Shown one piece after another: positions 1-7,642 of a DNA stretch of 20,036 nucleotides. The translations under genes and the position numbers were made by a program. The stretch's first letter is position 1. Each line of letters opens with the position of its first letter. Origin of the DNA: Coriobacteriia bacterium (GTDB lineage: Bacteria > Actinomycetota > Coriobacteriia > Anaerosomatales > SLCP01); assembly GCA_007125735.1 (NCBI GenBank), contig SLCP01000038.1:1-20036 (forward strand), given 5' to 3'. Under the pieces are notes generated by a model, which saw nothing but the letters and a program-made list of their open reading frames with translations, had not been told where the DNA came from and searched no databases.

Positions 1-692
1 CCTTCACGCACATCCGTGTCGATGGCCCGCATGGAGTTCGCGACGCGCTCGCGGTCAAGATGCACGGGTGGCGCCGCGGCGTGAAGCGCGGCGATGCGAG
101 CTTGCAGGTGTTCTGGGTCTTCCACGAGGCCGGCGTGCGCAAGGTGCTCGCAGACGGCGGCGTGGGATCGCTCAACCACCTGCTCGACCCCCGCGACGTG
201 GTGGTGCCCAACGACTTCATCGACCTGACCATCAAGCAAGACATCTACGTTCGCGGTGACCACCTGCTCATCATGCGCCAGCCGATCTGCCCGTCGCTCG
301 CCAACCATCTCTATGCGGCGGCGAGCGAGTCGTTCCAGCGGGTATTCCGCCGTGGGACCTACCTCGTCACCGACGGCCCGCGGTTCGAGACCGTCGCCGA
401 GGTCGACTACATGAAGCGCCTCGGCGGCGACGTCATCGGCCAGTCGCTCTCACCCGAGGTCTTCCTCGCGCGCGACATCGGCGCGTGCTATGCCGGCATC
501 TACATCGTCGTGAACTACGGCGAGGGCGTGGTCCGCGAGTGGGAGCACAGCGAACTCAAGGCCGTCTTCTTCGAGGAGTCCGAAACAGTCGCCCGCTGCG
601 TCATCGACGCGGTGAGCACCGCGGAACTCAGCGCCGGGTGCGGCTGCATGGACCTGCGCAAACCGAGCCTCCTCAGCCTGCCGGAGGAGTGA
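1..692 (+). CDS. MTAP/PNP-family nucleoside phosphorylase (5' end outside window)
   Basis: The frame is open from the left edge (first full codon at 3) to TGA at 690-692, showing about 229 residues; family members are usually 260-290, so some 30-60 N-terminal residues are missing. An internal ATG at 60 lies inside conserved sequence and is not the start. The motifs VGSLNHLLDPRDVVVPNDF and DGPRFETVAEV match the MTAP/PNP family, which phosphorolyses 5'-methylthioadenosine or purine nucleosides. The usual MTAP base-site Asp (DYD) is replaced by Asn in VVNYGEG, and the MT-MPE loop reads QSLSPE. I infer a 6-oxopurine substrate such as methylthioinosine or inosine rather than adenosine. The next gene, one base away, is a probable MTA/SAH deaminase, which fits a deaminate-then-phosphorolyse route. 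The family is firm; the substrate is inference. Confidence 0.82.
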   Translation, partial: FTHIRVDGPHGVRDALAVKMHGWRRGVKRGDASLQVFWVFHEAGVRKVLADGGVGSLNHLLDPRDVVVPNDFIDLTIKQDIYVRGDHLLIMRQPICPSLANHLYAAASESFQRVFRRGTYLVTDGPRFETVAEVDYMKRLGGDVIGQSLSPEVFLARDIGACYAGIYIVVNYGEGVVREWEHSELKAVFFEESETVARCVIDAVSTAELSAGCGCMDLRKPSLLSLPEE

Positions 693-693
693 C

Positions 694-1986
694 ATGATCG
701 TCGCGGCGAGATGGGTGATTCCCGTCTCCGGCCCACCGATTCGCGACGGTGCGGTGAGGATCGACGATGCACGCATCGTGGAGGTCGGCGCGCGGGACGA
801 ACTCGCTGCTGCGCATCCCGCCGAAGAAGTCCGGGACTACCCCGCATGCGCGCTGGTGCCCGGACTCGTGAATGCGCACACCCACCTCGCGCTCTCCGTG
901 CTCCGCGACGTCGTGCCTTCCAGCCGCTTCCCCGAGTGGATCGGGCGCACCGCACGCGCGATCAAGGCGCTCACCCCCGACGACTTGGTCGCTTCCGCCA
1001 CACTCGGCGCCCACCGTGCCATCGCATCCGGCACGACCGCGGTAGGCGACATCGTCTACGCACCGGAGACGGCCGCCGTTGCCACGGAGGCGGGCCTCTC
1101 GGGAGCCTTCTTCTGGGAGGTCCTCGGTGTCGAGCGCGATGAGCTCGGGGTGCGGCTGGAGCGTGACGGCTATCCGGCCGTCTCTACCGATCGCGACGGC
1201 CGCGTACGTCACGGGCTCTCGGCTCACTCCCCCTACACCGCCGGTCCCGGTCTCATCTCGGCGCTCCATGCGCTCGCACACGCGAGCGAAACGCCCTTCG
1301 CCATCCACATCGCGGAATCCCCCGCCGAGGACCAGTTCGTGCGCGACGGCACCGGCCCGCTCTCTGACGTGGCGTCGCGCACCGCCCCGGACTTCGAGCC
1401 CGCGGGCGTCTCCCCGATTCGCTACCTGCATGGACTCGGCGTCCTCGAAGACACGATCGCGGTCCACTGCGCCGAGGCGTCCGTCGACGACACGCACCTG
1501 CTTGCGGAGCACGCCCGCGGTGTCGTGCTATGCCCGCGCTCCAACGCCTACCTGCACGTCGGTCCCGCGCCCGTTGCTGCGCTCGATCGCGCCGGGGTCC
1601 GACTCGCGCTCGGAACCGACAGCCTCGGGAGCAACAGCGATCTCGACCTGTTCGCGGAGGCCAGGGCTCTCGCCGGAATCGCTCCGGGGCTCTCGGCCGA
1701 GCGCATCGTGCGCATCATGACGCTCGAGGGCGCCTCGGTCCTCGGCCTTGCCGAGGGCACCGGTTCGCTTGCACCCGGCGCCGGCGCCGACCTTGCACTG
1801 TTCCGCGTGCCCGATACCGAAGACCCGTATGCGGCGCTACTCCAGAACGCCGACCGTCATGCGATCGAAGCGGTCATGTCGGAGGGCGTGTGGCGCGTGC
1901 TCGACGGGCAGCCCACGTCGCCGAGTCACTACCTCTCCGCCGCCGTGAACAGGGCCGCCGCCCGTGCAGCCGCGGCGATCGCCTGA
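694..1986 (+). CDS. Amidohydrolase, probable MTA/S-adenosylhomocysteine deaminase (TrzN/MtaD family)
   Basis: 430 residues, ATG one base after the preceding stop, with GGAGGAG (683-689, from the end of the upstream gene) as ribosome binding site, so the two are translationally linked. It shows the complete metal centre of subtype III amidohydrolases: HTH at residues 62-64, HIAES with His205 and Glu208, VHCAE with His258, and GTDS with Asp309. SAHSPYT near residue 177 and CPRSNAYL near 280 are typical of the MTA/SAH deaminase and chlorohydrolase group. The family hydrolytically deaminates methylthioadenosine, SAH or related adenosines to the inosine form. The neighbouring phosphorylase supports an MTA salvage role. 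Guanine- or 8-oxoguanine-type deaminases are less likely alternatives. Confidence 0.85.
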   Translation: MIVAARWVIPVSGPPIRDGAVRIDDARIVEVGARDELAAAHPAEEVRDYPACALVPGLVNAHTHLALSVLRDVVPSSRFPEWIGRTARAIKALTPDDLVASATLGAHRAIASGTTAVGDIVYAPETAAVATEAGLSGAFFWEVLGVERDELGVRLERDGYPAVSTDRDGRVRHGLSAHSPYTAGPGLISALHALAHASETPFAIHIAESPAEDQFVRDGTGPLSDVASRTAPDFEPAGVSPIRYLHGLGVLEDTIAVHCAEASVDDTHLLAEHARGVVLCPRSNAYLHVGPAPVAALDRAGVRLALGTDSLGSNSDLDLFAEARALAGIAPGLSAERIVRIMTLEGASVLGLAEGTGSLAPGAGADLALFRVPDTEDPYAALLQNADRHAIEAVMSEGVWRVLDGQPTSPSHYLSAAVNRAAARAAAAIA

Positions 1987-1996
1987 GCGGATCCGC
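1987..1996. other. Short palindrome between convergent genes
   Basis: GCGGATCCGC directly follows the deaminase stop codon and lies 6 bases before the end of the convergent livF. It is the only structure in the 16-base gap. It has no U-run, so a terminator role is uncertain. Confidence 0.3.
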
Positions 1997-2002
1997 GTCG
2001 AG

Positions 2003-2710
2003 CTAGACCTCGCCGAGGTACGTCTTGCGGACCTGCTCGTTCCGGAGCAGCTCGGCCCCCGAGCCCTGGAGCGCGATGCTCCCGGTCTCGAGAACGTAGC
2101 CTCGGTGCGCGGTCTGGAGCGCCATCGCCGCGTTCTGCTCGACGAGCAGGATCGTGATGCCGGCCTCGTTGAGTCGCTTGATCGTCTCGAAGATGACGTC
2201 GACGATGACGGGCGCGAGACCCATCGACGGCTCGTCGAGCATGAGCAGCTTGGGACTGGCCATCATGCCGCGGGCGATCGCGAGCATCTGCTGCTCGCCG
2301 CCGGAGAGCGTCCCGCCCTTCTGCGAGAGCCGCTCGCGCAGGCGCGGGAAGAGCTCGAGGACCTTCTTCATGTCCTCGGCCACGCCGTCCTTGTCGGTGC
2401 GCAGGAACGCGCCCATGTCGAGGTTCTCGCGTACCGTCATCTGCGGGAAGATGCGCCGACCCTCGGGCACCTGGATGACCTGCTTGGCGGTCACGTTATG
2501 TGACGGCATTCCGGAGATCGTCTCGCCGAGGAACTCGATCGTGCCGTGCAGCGGATGGAGCTGTCCCGAGATGGTCTTGAGCGTCGTGGACTTGCCGGCC
2601 CCGTTGGCGCCGATGAGCGTCACGATCTCGCCCTCGTTGACCTCGATGCTGATACCTTTGAGGGCCTCGATCTTGCCGTAGAAGGTGTGTATGTTGTCGA
2701 CTCTGAGCAC
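2003..2710 (-). CDS. livF: Branched-chain amino acid ABC transporter ATP-binding protein LivF
   Basis: 235 residues, a normal LivF length. GTG start with a strong upstream GAGGAGGAG. Walker A GANGAGKST lies at residues 34-42, the signature is LSGGEQQ, and Walker B plus D-loop read LLMLDEPSMGL, the typical LivF form. It is the last gene of the liv operon on this strand, 11 bases after livG. It pairs with LivG to power the LivH/LivM permease on the inner face of the membrane. The transported substrate (Leu/Ile/Val, other amino acids, or small amides) cannot be read from the ATPase. Family assignment is firm. Confidence 0.95.
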   Translation of the reverse strand: MLRVDNIHTFYGKIEALKGISIEVNEGEIVTLIGANGAGKSTTLKTISGQLHPLHGTIEFLGETISGMPSHNVTAKQVIQVPEGRRIFPQMTVRENLDMGAFLRTDKDGVAEDMKKVLELFPRLRERLSQKGGTLSGGEQQMLAIARGMMASPKLLMLDEPSMGLAPVIVDVIFETIKRLNEAGITILLVEQNAAMALQTAHRGYVLETGSIALQGSGAELLRNEQVRKTYLGEV

Positions 2711-2721
2711 GTGCTCCTCCT

Positions 2722-3504
2722 CTAGCCCTCGGCCATGAGCGCTTCTGCGCCGCTGCCCAAGTACGCCTCGATGACCTTGGGATCGCGCTGGATCTCCTCG
2801 GGCTTGCCCTCGGCGATCTTCTCGCCGAAGTCGAGCACGGACACGCGGTCGGCGATACCCATGACGACCTTCATGTCGTGCTCGATGAGAAGGACCGTGA
2901 TGCCCGCTTCGCGGATCTTGCCGATGAGCCGCGTGAGCGACGCTGTCTCCTGCGGATTCATCCCTGCCGCCGGCTCATCGAGCAGCACGAGTTTGGGCTC
3001 GGTAGCGAGCGCACGGGCGATCTCGAGCTTGCGCTGCTCACCGTAGGGCAGGTTCATCGCGAGCTCGTTCGCCTTGTCCTCGAGCCCAACGAACCGAAGC
3101 CACTTGCGCGACTCGTCGATGGTGTGCTGCTCCTCGCGCTTGAAGTTGGGGGTTCGCAGAACCGATATCGCCGGGGTCGCCTTGGTGCGTGTGTGGCGGG
3201 CGACCATGCAGTTCTCGAGCGTGGTCATGTTCGCGAACAGCCGGATGTTCTGGAAGGTGCGTGCGATGCCCATCGTGCAGATCCGGTGGGCCTTCTTGCC
3301 GATGAGCGAGGTCCCGTCGAACTCGATGACGCCCTCGGTCGGCTTGTAGATCCCCGTCAGCAGGTTGAAGAGCGTCGTCTTGCCCGCGCCGTTGGGACCG
3401 ATAAGGGCGACGATCTCTCCCTCGTTCACGTGGAAGTCCACGCTCGAGAGGGCCTTGAGTCCTCCGAACTGCATCGTCACGTTGTCTACCTTGAGCATCG
3501 CCAT
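2722..3504 (-). CDS. livG: Branched-chain amino acid ABC transporter ATP-binding protein LivG
   Basis: 260 residues. Walker A GPNGAGKTT is at residues 36-44, and the signature is the LivG-style LPYGEQRKLEIARAL followed by LVLLDEPAAGMNP, where YGEQ replaces the usual SGGQ as in other LivG proteins. The start is ATG at 3504; a second ATG two codons later is also possible, and the purine-rich AAAGGCG upstream is weak. It sits between livM and livF with short gaps, as in standard liv operons. It acts as the second nucleotide-binding subunit of the permease. Confidence 0.95.
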   Translation of the reverse strand: MAMLKVDNVTMQFGGLKALSSVDFHVNEGEIVALIGPNGAGKTTLFNLLTGIYKPTEGVIEFDGTSLIGKKAHRICTMGIARTFQNIRLFANMTTLENCMVARHTRTKATPAISVLRTPNFKREEQHTIDESRKWLRFVGLEDKANELAMNLPYGEQRKLEIARALATEPKLVLLDEPAAGMNPQETASLTRLIGKIREAGITVLLIEHDMKVVMGIADRVSVLDFGEKIAEGKPEEIQRDPKVIEAYLGSGAEALMAEG

Positions 3505-3530
3505 GCCGCGTCAGCGCCTTTCTTCCGCGA

Positions 3531-4748
3531 CTAGAACTTGTCGCTATCGGTGTCGAGCTTGTGCTCGGCCTCCCAGAGCTCTTGGTTCTCCTGCATGAGT
3601 ACGTGATCGTCGATGGGATGCAGCTCACGTGCGCGTCGCTTCGACGGCAGGATCCCCTGGGGCCTGAGCGCCATCATGATCACCATCAGTCCGCCGAAGA
3701 TCAGGAATCGGTAGTCGCCCACGAGCGATGCCTGCTCGGGAGTGAGGATGCCGGAGAACGCCGGCGAAGCGGCAAGGGCTCGGATGACCTCAGGCAGCGC
3801 GGTGATGAGCACCGCGCCGAGAATGGCTCCTGGGATCGAACCCATGCCGCCAAGCACGACCATGCAGACCACGAGAACCGACTCCATGAAGTTGAACGAC
3901 TCGGGGCTGATGAACCCGACCCAGTAGGCGTACGTGTGCCCTGCGATACCGCCCCATGCTGCACCGAGAGCGAACGCCCAGAGCTTGGTCGTGAGGATGT
4001 TGACCCCCACCGACGCGGCGGCCACCTCGTCCTCGCGCATCGCGACCCACGCGCGGCCGAGGCGGGAGTTGTCGAGGCGCTGGATGACGAAGATCGCGAA
4101 GAGCACGAGCGCGATGATGACGTAGTACCAGTACAGGTCTTTGGAGAAGATGAAGTCGGCGGTGGACAGGTTCGTCCGCACCCACTCCTGGCCGGCGATA
4201 GGCGGGACGTTCTGCCCGATCGCCGGGAGGCCCGATGCGCCGTTCGTGATGCCGGCGATGTTGTTGGTGATCGCGATGCGCACGATCTCGCCGAAGCCCA
4301 GCGTCACGATCGCCAGATAGTCCCCGCGCAACCGCAGCACCGGCCCGCCGATCATGATCCCCGCGAGCGCGCCGGGCACCGCCGCAAAGGGCAGCAGCAT
4401 CCAGTACGTCCAGTTCTCAGGCTTCTCGCCGAGGAACCCGAGCCCGATCAGCAGCTCCTGCACGAGGAACCCGAGGTTCATGCCTGCGTACGCGCCCACC
4501 GCATAGAACGCGATATATCCGAGGTTCAGCAGCCCTGCATAGCCGACCACGATGTTGAGGCCGAGCGCGAGCAGCACGTAGATGCCGACGAGCGCGAAGA
4601 TGCGCACCATGAACGCATTGCCCACCGCCTGGAAGTACACCGGCATGAAGAGCGTGAACAGCGCCAGCACGAAGAAGAATCCGATCTTGCCCGGGCGCGT
4701 CCCGAAGAAATCGGTGACCTTTTGAAGCCCGCTACGTATCGCACCCAT
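3531..4748 (-). CDS. livM: Branched-chain amino acid ABC transporter permease LivM
   Basis: 405 residues with multiple membrane segments. It carries typical LivM blocks: LGLNIVVGYAGLLNLGYIAF near residue 63, GGPVLRLRGDYLAIVTLGFG near 134, and the ATPase-contact loop RAWVAMREDEVAAASVGVN near 232. The start ATG is 3 bases after the livH stop with GGAGAAGG overlapping the end of livH, so translation is probably coupled. After the last membrane segment (PQGILPS) there is a charged cytoplasmic tail of roughly 40 residues rich in Glu, Asp and Lys, longer than in the enteric proteins. Family assignment is firm. Confidence 0.95.
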   Translation of the reverse strand: MGAIRSGLQKVTDFFGTRPGKIGFFFVLALFTLFMPVYFQAVGNAFMVRIFALVGIYVLLALGLNIVVGYAGLLNLGYIAFYAVGAYAGMNLGFLVQELLIGLGFLGEKPENWTYWMLLPFAAVPGALAGIMIGGPVLRLRGDYLAIVTLGFGEIVRIAITNNIAGITNGASGLPAIGQNVPPIAGQEWVRTNLSTADFIFSKDLYWYYVIIALVLFAIFVIQRLDNSRLGRAWVAMREDEVAAASVGVNILTTKLWAFALGAAWGGIAGHTYAYWVGFISPESFNFMESVLVVCMVVLGGMGSIPGAILGAVLITALPEVIRALAASPAFSGILTPEQASLVGDYRFLIFGGLMVIMMALRPQGILPSKRRARELHPIDDHVLMQENQELWEAEHKLDTDSDKF

Positions 4749-4751
4749 CAG

Positions 4752-5681
4752 CTACACCTTCTCCGTAACAGACTCGCCTAGAAGCCCTCCGGGCTTGAAG
4801 ATCAGCACGACGATGAGGATGCCGAACGCGATGACGTCCTTGTAGCCGGTGCTGATGTAGGCGGCGGCCAGCGACTCGAGCAACCCGAGCAAGAAGCCGC
4901 CGAGCATCGCTCCGCGCAGGTTGCCGATACCACCGATGACCGCTGCGGTGAACGACTTGATGCCGGGTATGAACCCCATGTTGTACTTGATGTTGCCGTA
5001 GTACATGCCTGAGAAGATACCTGCAGCACCACCGAGCGCCGGCCCGATGAAGAAGGTCAGCGCGATGACGCGGTTGATGTCGACTCCCATGAGACCGGCG
5101 GCGTCGCGATCTTGCGACGTCGCGCGCATCGCCCTGCCGAGTCTCGTCCGCGACACGAACGTGTCGAGGATCAGCATGAGGACGATGGTGGTCACGATGA
5201 TGAGGATCTGCATGGACGATATGTTCGCCCCGGCGACCCTGAACGTGCGGACCTCGAAGAGCACGGGGAAGGGTATCGAGCGCGATGAGATCCACAGCAG
5301 TGCGGCGTTCTGGAGAAAGAGTGACACGCCGATCGCCGAGATGAGCGGGGCGAGGCGTGGCGCATGGCGCAATGGCCGATACGCGAAACGTTCGATGATC
5401 ACACCGAGGATTCCCGTTGCGACCATCGCGATGAGGAACGTCAGAAGATAGAGGAGAAGCAGTGCCGGCCCGCTCGAGGTGAAGAACTCGATCTGAGCGA
5501 GGCCCTGCAAGGTGAAGAGACCTACGTACGCGCCGAACATGAACATCTCCGCGTGGGCGAAGTTGATCATGAGCAGGATGCCGTAGACGAGCGTGTACCC
5601 GAGGGCGAGAAGCGCATACATCCCGCCGAGCGTCAGGCCGTTTACGAGCTGCTGGCCGATGATTCCGAATTCGACTGACAC
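4752..5681 (-). CDS. livH: Branched-chain amino acid ABC transporter permease LivH
   Basis: 309 residues from a GTG at 5681, matching the usual LivH length of about 300. I chose this GTG because GGAG lies 5 bases upstream and the protein then begins VSVEFGIIGQQLVNGLTLGG, the normal LivH N-terminus. An ATG 30 codons further upstream would place a non-LivH, hairpin-encoded segment in front. LivH hallmarks are LALGYTLVYGILLMINFAHAE and the loop RATSQDRDAAGLMGVDINRV. It forms the membrane channel with LivM. Confidence 0.93.
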   Translation of the reverse strand: MSVEFGIIGQQLVNGLTLGGMYALLALGYTLVYGILLMINFAHAEMFMFGAYVGLFTLQGLAQIEFFTSSGPALLLLYLLTFLIAMVATGILGVIIERFAYRPLRHAPRLAPLISAIGVSLFLQNAALLWISSRSIPFPVLFEVRTFRVAGANISSMQILIIVTTIVLMLILDTFVSRTRLGRAMRATSQDRDAAGLMGVDINRVIALTFFIGPALGGAAGIFSGMYYGNIKYNMGFIPGIKSFTAAVIGGIGNLRGAMLGGFLLGLLESLAAAYISTGYKDVIAFGILIVVLIFKPGGLLGESVTEKV

Positions 5682-5757
5682 GAGTGCTCCGTCCGTGATG
5701 TGTGAGGCATGGCACCGGGGCGGCGCGGGGTCGATCAAGACCCTGCAGTCAGAGAAA

Positions 5758-5790
5758 TCCGGGTGGGACACCTCGTGTGCCCCACCCGGA
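5758..5790 (-). terminator. Intra-operon hairpin between binding-protein gene and livH
   Basis: TCCGGGTGGG (5758-5767) pairs perfectly with CCCACCCGGA (5781-5790), and ACAC (5768-5771) pairs with GTGT (5775-5778) around a 3-base loop, with a 2-base bulge. Read on the - strand it is followed by TTTCTCT, a weak U-rich tract. It lies after the binding-protein stop and before the livH ribosome binding site. In many solute-binding-protein operons such a hairpin partly ends transcription or protects the upstream mRNA, so that the binding protein is made in excess. That role is inferred here. Confidence 0.72.
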
Positions 5791-5826
5791 TCGCGTGTTG
5801 ACTACATCAGCTTCTGGTTCCCGCCA

Positions 5827-7041
5827 CTAGTCGGTGTAGGGGACCCAGGCGCCGTCGCGAACGACGTACGGGGTGACAGCCTCGTTGAGCGTGTCCCCGT
5901 TCTCGTCGAACGTGACCAGGCCCGTCACGCCCTCGAAGTTGGTCGCAGCTACAGCCTCGATGATGGCCTGCTTGCCGGCAGGGGTCCTCAGCTCGTCGAC
6001 ACCGAGGTCAGCAGCGACGACCTTGATGGCCTCGACGATGACCATGGTGGCGTCGTAGCCGTAGGTGTCGTACGCCTCGATGGCCTCACCGGGGAAGCGC
6101 TCCTCGAACGCGGCCTGGAACTCCTGGCCCTTGGGCTGCTCGGAGAGGGGAAGGCCGATGGAGGTCGCGAAGTCGCCCTCGGCGTTCGCAGCACCCGCGA
6201 TGTCCACGTACTGCGCGGTGTAGAGACCGTCGCCACCCATCAGGGGACCCTCGAAGCCGGCCTCCTTGGCCTGCTTGGAGATCAGTCCGGCCTCGGTGTA
6301 CATGCCGCCGAAGTAGATGAAATCAGGCGACGCAGCGTTGATGTTGGTCACGAGCGCGGTGAAGTCGACCTCACGGAGCTGGATCTTGTCCGTCGAGACG
6401 ACGTCCCCGCCCTTGGCCTCGAAGGCAGCGGCGAACTCGGCGGCAAGTCCCTCGCCGTACGCGGTCGAGTCGTCGATCACGGCGACCGAGCTTAGCCCGA
6501 GCACGTCGTACGCGTACTCCGCGGCGAACGAGCCCTGAACCGTGTCGATCGTGCAGACGCGGAAGACGTTCTCGAAGCCCTGCAGCGTCAGCGCGGGGTT
6601 CGTCGAGGCAGGCGAGACCTGGACGATCCCGGCCTGGTTGTAGACCTCGGAAGCGGGGATCGAGACACCCGAGTTGAGATGAGCTACGACGCCCACGACA
6701 GCAGGATCGGAGACCATCTGGTTGGCGGCGTTGACACCCTGGCGGGGATCGGCCGCGTCGTCGACGGCGAGCATCGTCAGGTTGATGCCGAGCTCGGCGA
6801 GCTCCACGGCCGCCTCCTCGACAGCCAGCTGGGCACCGTTGCGGATGCCCGTGCCGAGGGCAGCTACATCACCGGTGAACGGCGAGCTTACACCGATCTT
6901 GATGTCGACCATATCACCGGTCGCACCGTTCTCGCCGGTGTCCGTGTCACCGTTGTCGCCACCACAGCCGGTGACGGTCATCGCCAGCATGGTCAGCACG
7001 GCGACGATGGCGAAGAAACGCTTGCTCCTTGCCACACTCAT
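5827..7041 (-). CDS. livK: Branched-chain amino acid ABC transporter substrate-binding lipoprotein
   Basis: 404 residues from ATG at 7041, chosen because GGAGG stands 6 bases upstream and the product begins with a clean signal peptide (MSVARSKRFFAIV). Upstream in-frame ATGs lack both. The lipobox TVTGC places the lipidated Cys at residue 26, followed by a Gly/Asp/Thr/Glu-rich linker. The mature part is a type I periplasmic binding fold of the Leu/Ile/Val family: IKIGVSSPFTGDVAALG, GVVAHLNSGVSIPASEVY and YGYDATMVIVEAIK. It is the first gene of the liv operon. Specificity within the family (branched-chain or other amino acids, amides, urea) is not certain. Confidence 0.93.
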   Translation of the reverse strand: MSVARSKRFFAIVAVLTMLAMTVTGCGGDNGDTDTGENGATGDMVDIKIGVSSPFTGDVAALGTGIRNGAQLAVEEAAVELAELGINLTMLAVDDAADPRQGVNAANQMVSDPAVVGVVAHLNSGVSIPASEVYNQAGIVQVSPASTNPALTLQGFENVFRVCTIDTVQGSFAAEYAYDVLGLSSVAVIDDSTAYGEGLAAEFAAAFEAKGGDVVSTDKIQLREVDFTALVTNINAASPDFIYFGGMYTEAGLISKQAKEAGFEGPLMGGDGLYTAQYVDIAGAANAEGDFATSIGLPLSEQPKGQEFQAAFEERFPGEAIEAYDTYGYDATMVIVEAIKVVAADLGVDELRTPAGKQAIIEAVAATNFEGVTGLVTFDENGDTLNEAVTPYVVRDGAWVPYTD

Positions 7042-7152
7042 CCCTGTCCTCCAATTCGCTCCCGTGCGCGATCGCACTTTGAGCCACACGCGATCCATAT
7101 GGTCGCCGCGCGTGGCAGCCTTAACGGATATTCATCCACCAAAGCCTAGCGG

Positions 7153-7182
7153 AGTGTAGCAGACCGCAAGTATATGCAACAA
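7153..7182 (-). promoter_or_regulatory. Candidate sigma-70-type promoter of the liv operon
   Basis: On the - strand TTGTTG (7182-7177) is followed after 18 bases by TACACT (7158-7153), in an AT-richer patch upstream of the binding-protein gene. The fit to TTGACA/TATAAT is only moderate. The whole 184-base gap (7042-7225) separates the upstream cysK-rrf2 pair from the liv operon and holds no other clear element. Confidence 0.35.
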
Positions 7183-7225
7183 GAACCTTTTTGCGTGCAG
7201 AGAGCACCTACTCTTGCGCACGTCG

Positions 7226-7642
7226 TCAGATGTGGTAAACGTACGCCTCGGCATCGTCGAGTTCGAGCTGGCGCGCAGAGAGGTCAGCGAGCGTGACCTG
7301 CGATAACTCTGTAGCAAGCGTTCCGGCGACGCGCGACCACATCTCGGACACCGCCGAGCCGGCGACCCGGGGGACGTCGAGCACCTCGCCATGCAACGCG
7401 ACGACCACATCGGCCACGGAGATCTCATCGGCGGGCCGCGCGAGCGCACTGCCGCCCCCTGGTCCACGCTGCGCGACCACGATCCCCCGCTTGCCGAGGG
7501 CGGTGAGTTGTTGCTCGACGAAGCGTCGCGGCAATCCGAGCTGGTCGGCCACTCGTCCGGCAGGTGCGCCCGTGCCTGGAGGCAACGTCGCGAGTACCGC
7601 GAGGGCTCTCAGGACGTAGTCGAGTCGCTGTTCGACGCGCAT
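7226..7642 (-). CDS. Rrf2-family transcriptional regulator, CymR-like (no cluster cysteines)
   Basis: 138 residues, normal for Rrf2 proteins. The N-terminal winged helix is clear: LDYVLRALAVLATLP, the recognition region LGLPRRFVEQQLTALGKRGIV, then the wing RGPGGGSALARPADEISVADVV. The protein contains no cysteine at all, so it cannot bind the Fe-S cluster of IscR or NsrR, and it resembles the cluster-free CymR type. Its ATG overlaps the cysK stop by one base (TGATG), making translation coupled. In Bacillus and Staphylococcus, CymR represses cysteine genes in complex with CysK. I infer a similar cysteine-responsive role; the targets are unknown and could include its own operon. Confidence 0.85.
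   Translation of the reverse strand: MRVEQRLDYVLRALAVLATLPPGTGAPAGRVADQLGLPRRFVEQQLTALGKRGIVVAQRGPGGGSALARPADEISVADVVVALHGEVLDVPRVAGSAVSEMWSRVAGTLATELSQVTLADLSARQLELDDAEAYVYHI

Noticed and set aside
3561..4781. Rightward open frame of 406 codons opposite livM
   Set aside because: The His/Glu/Arg-rich product is the mirror of a hydrophobic membrane protein; livM is unmistakable on the other strand.
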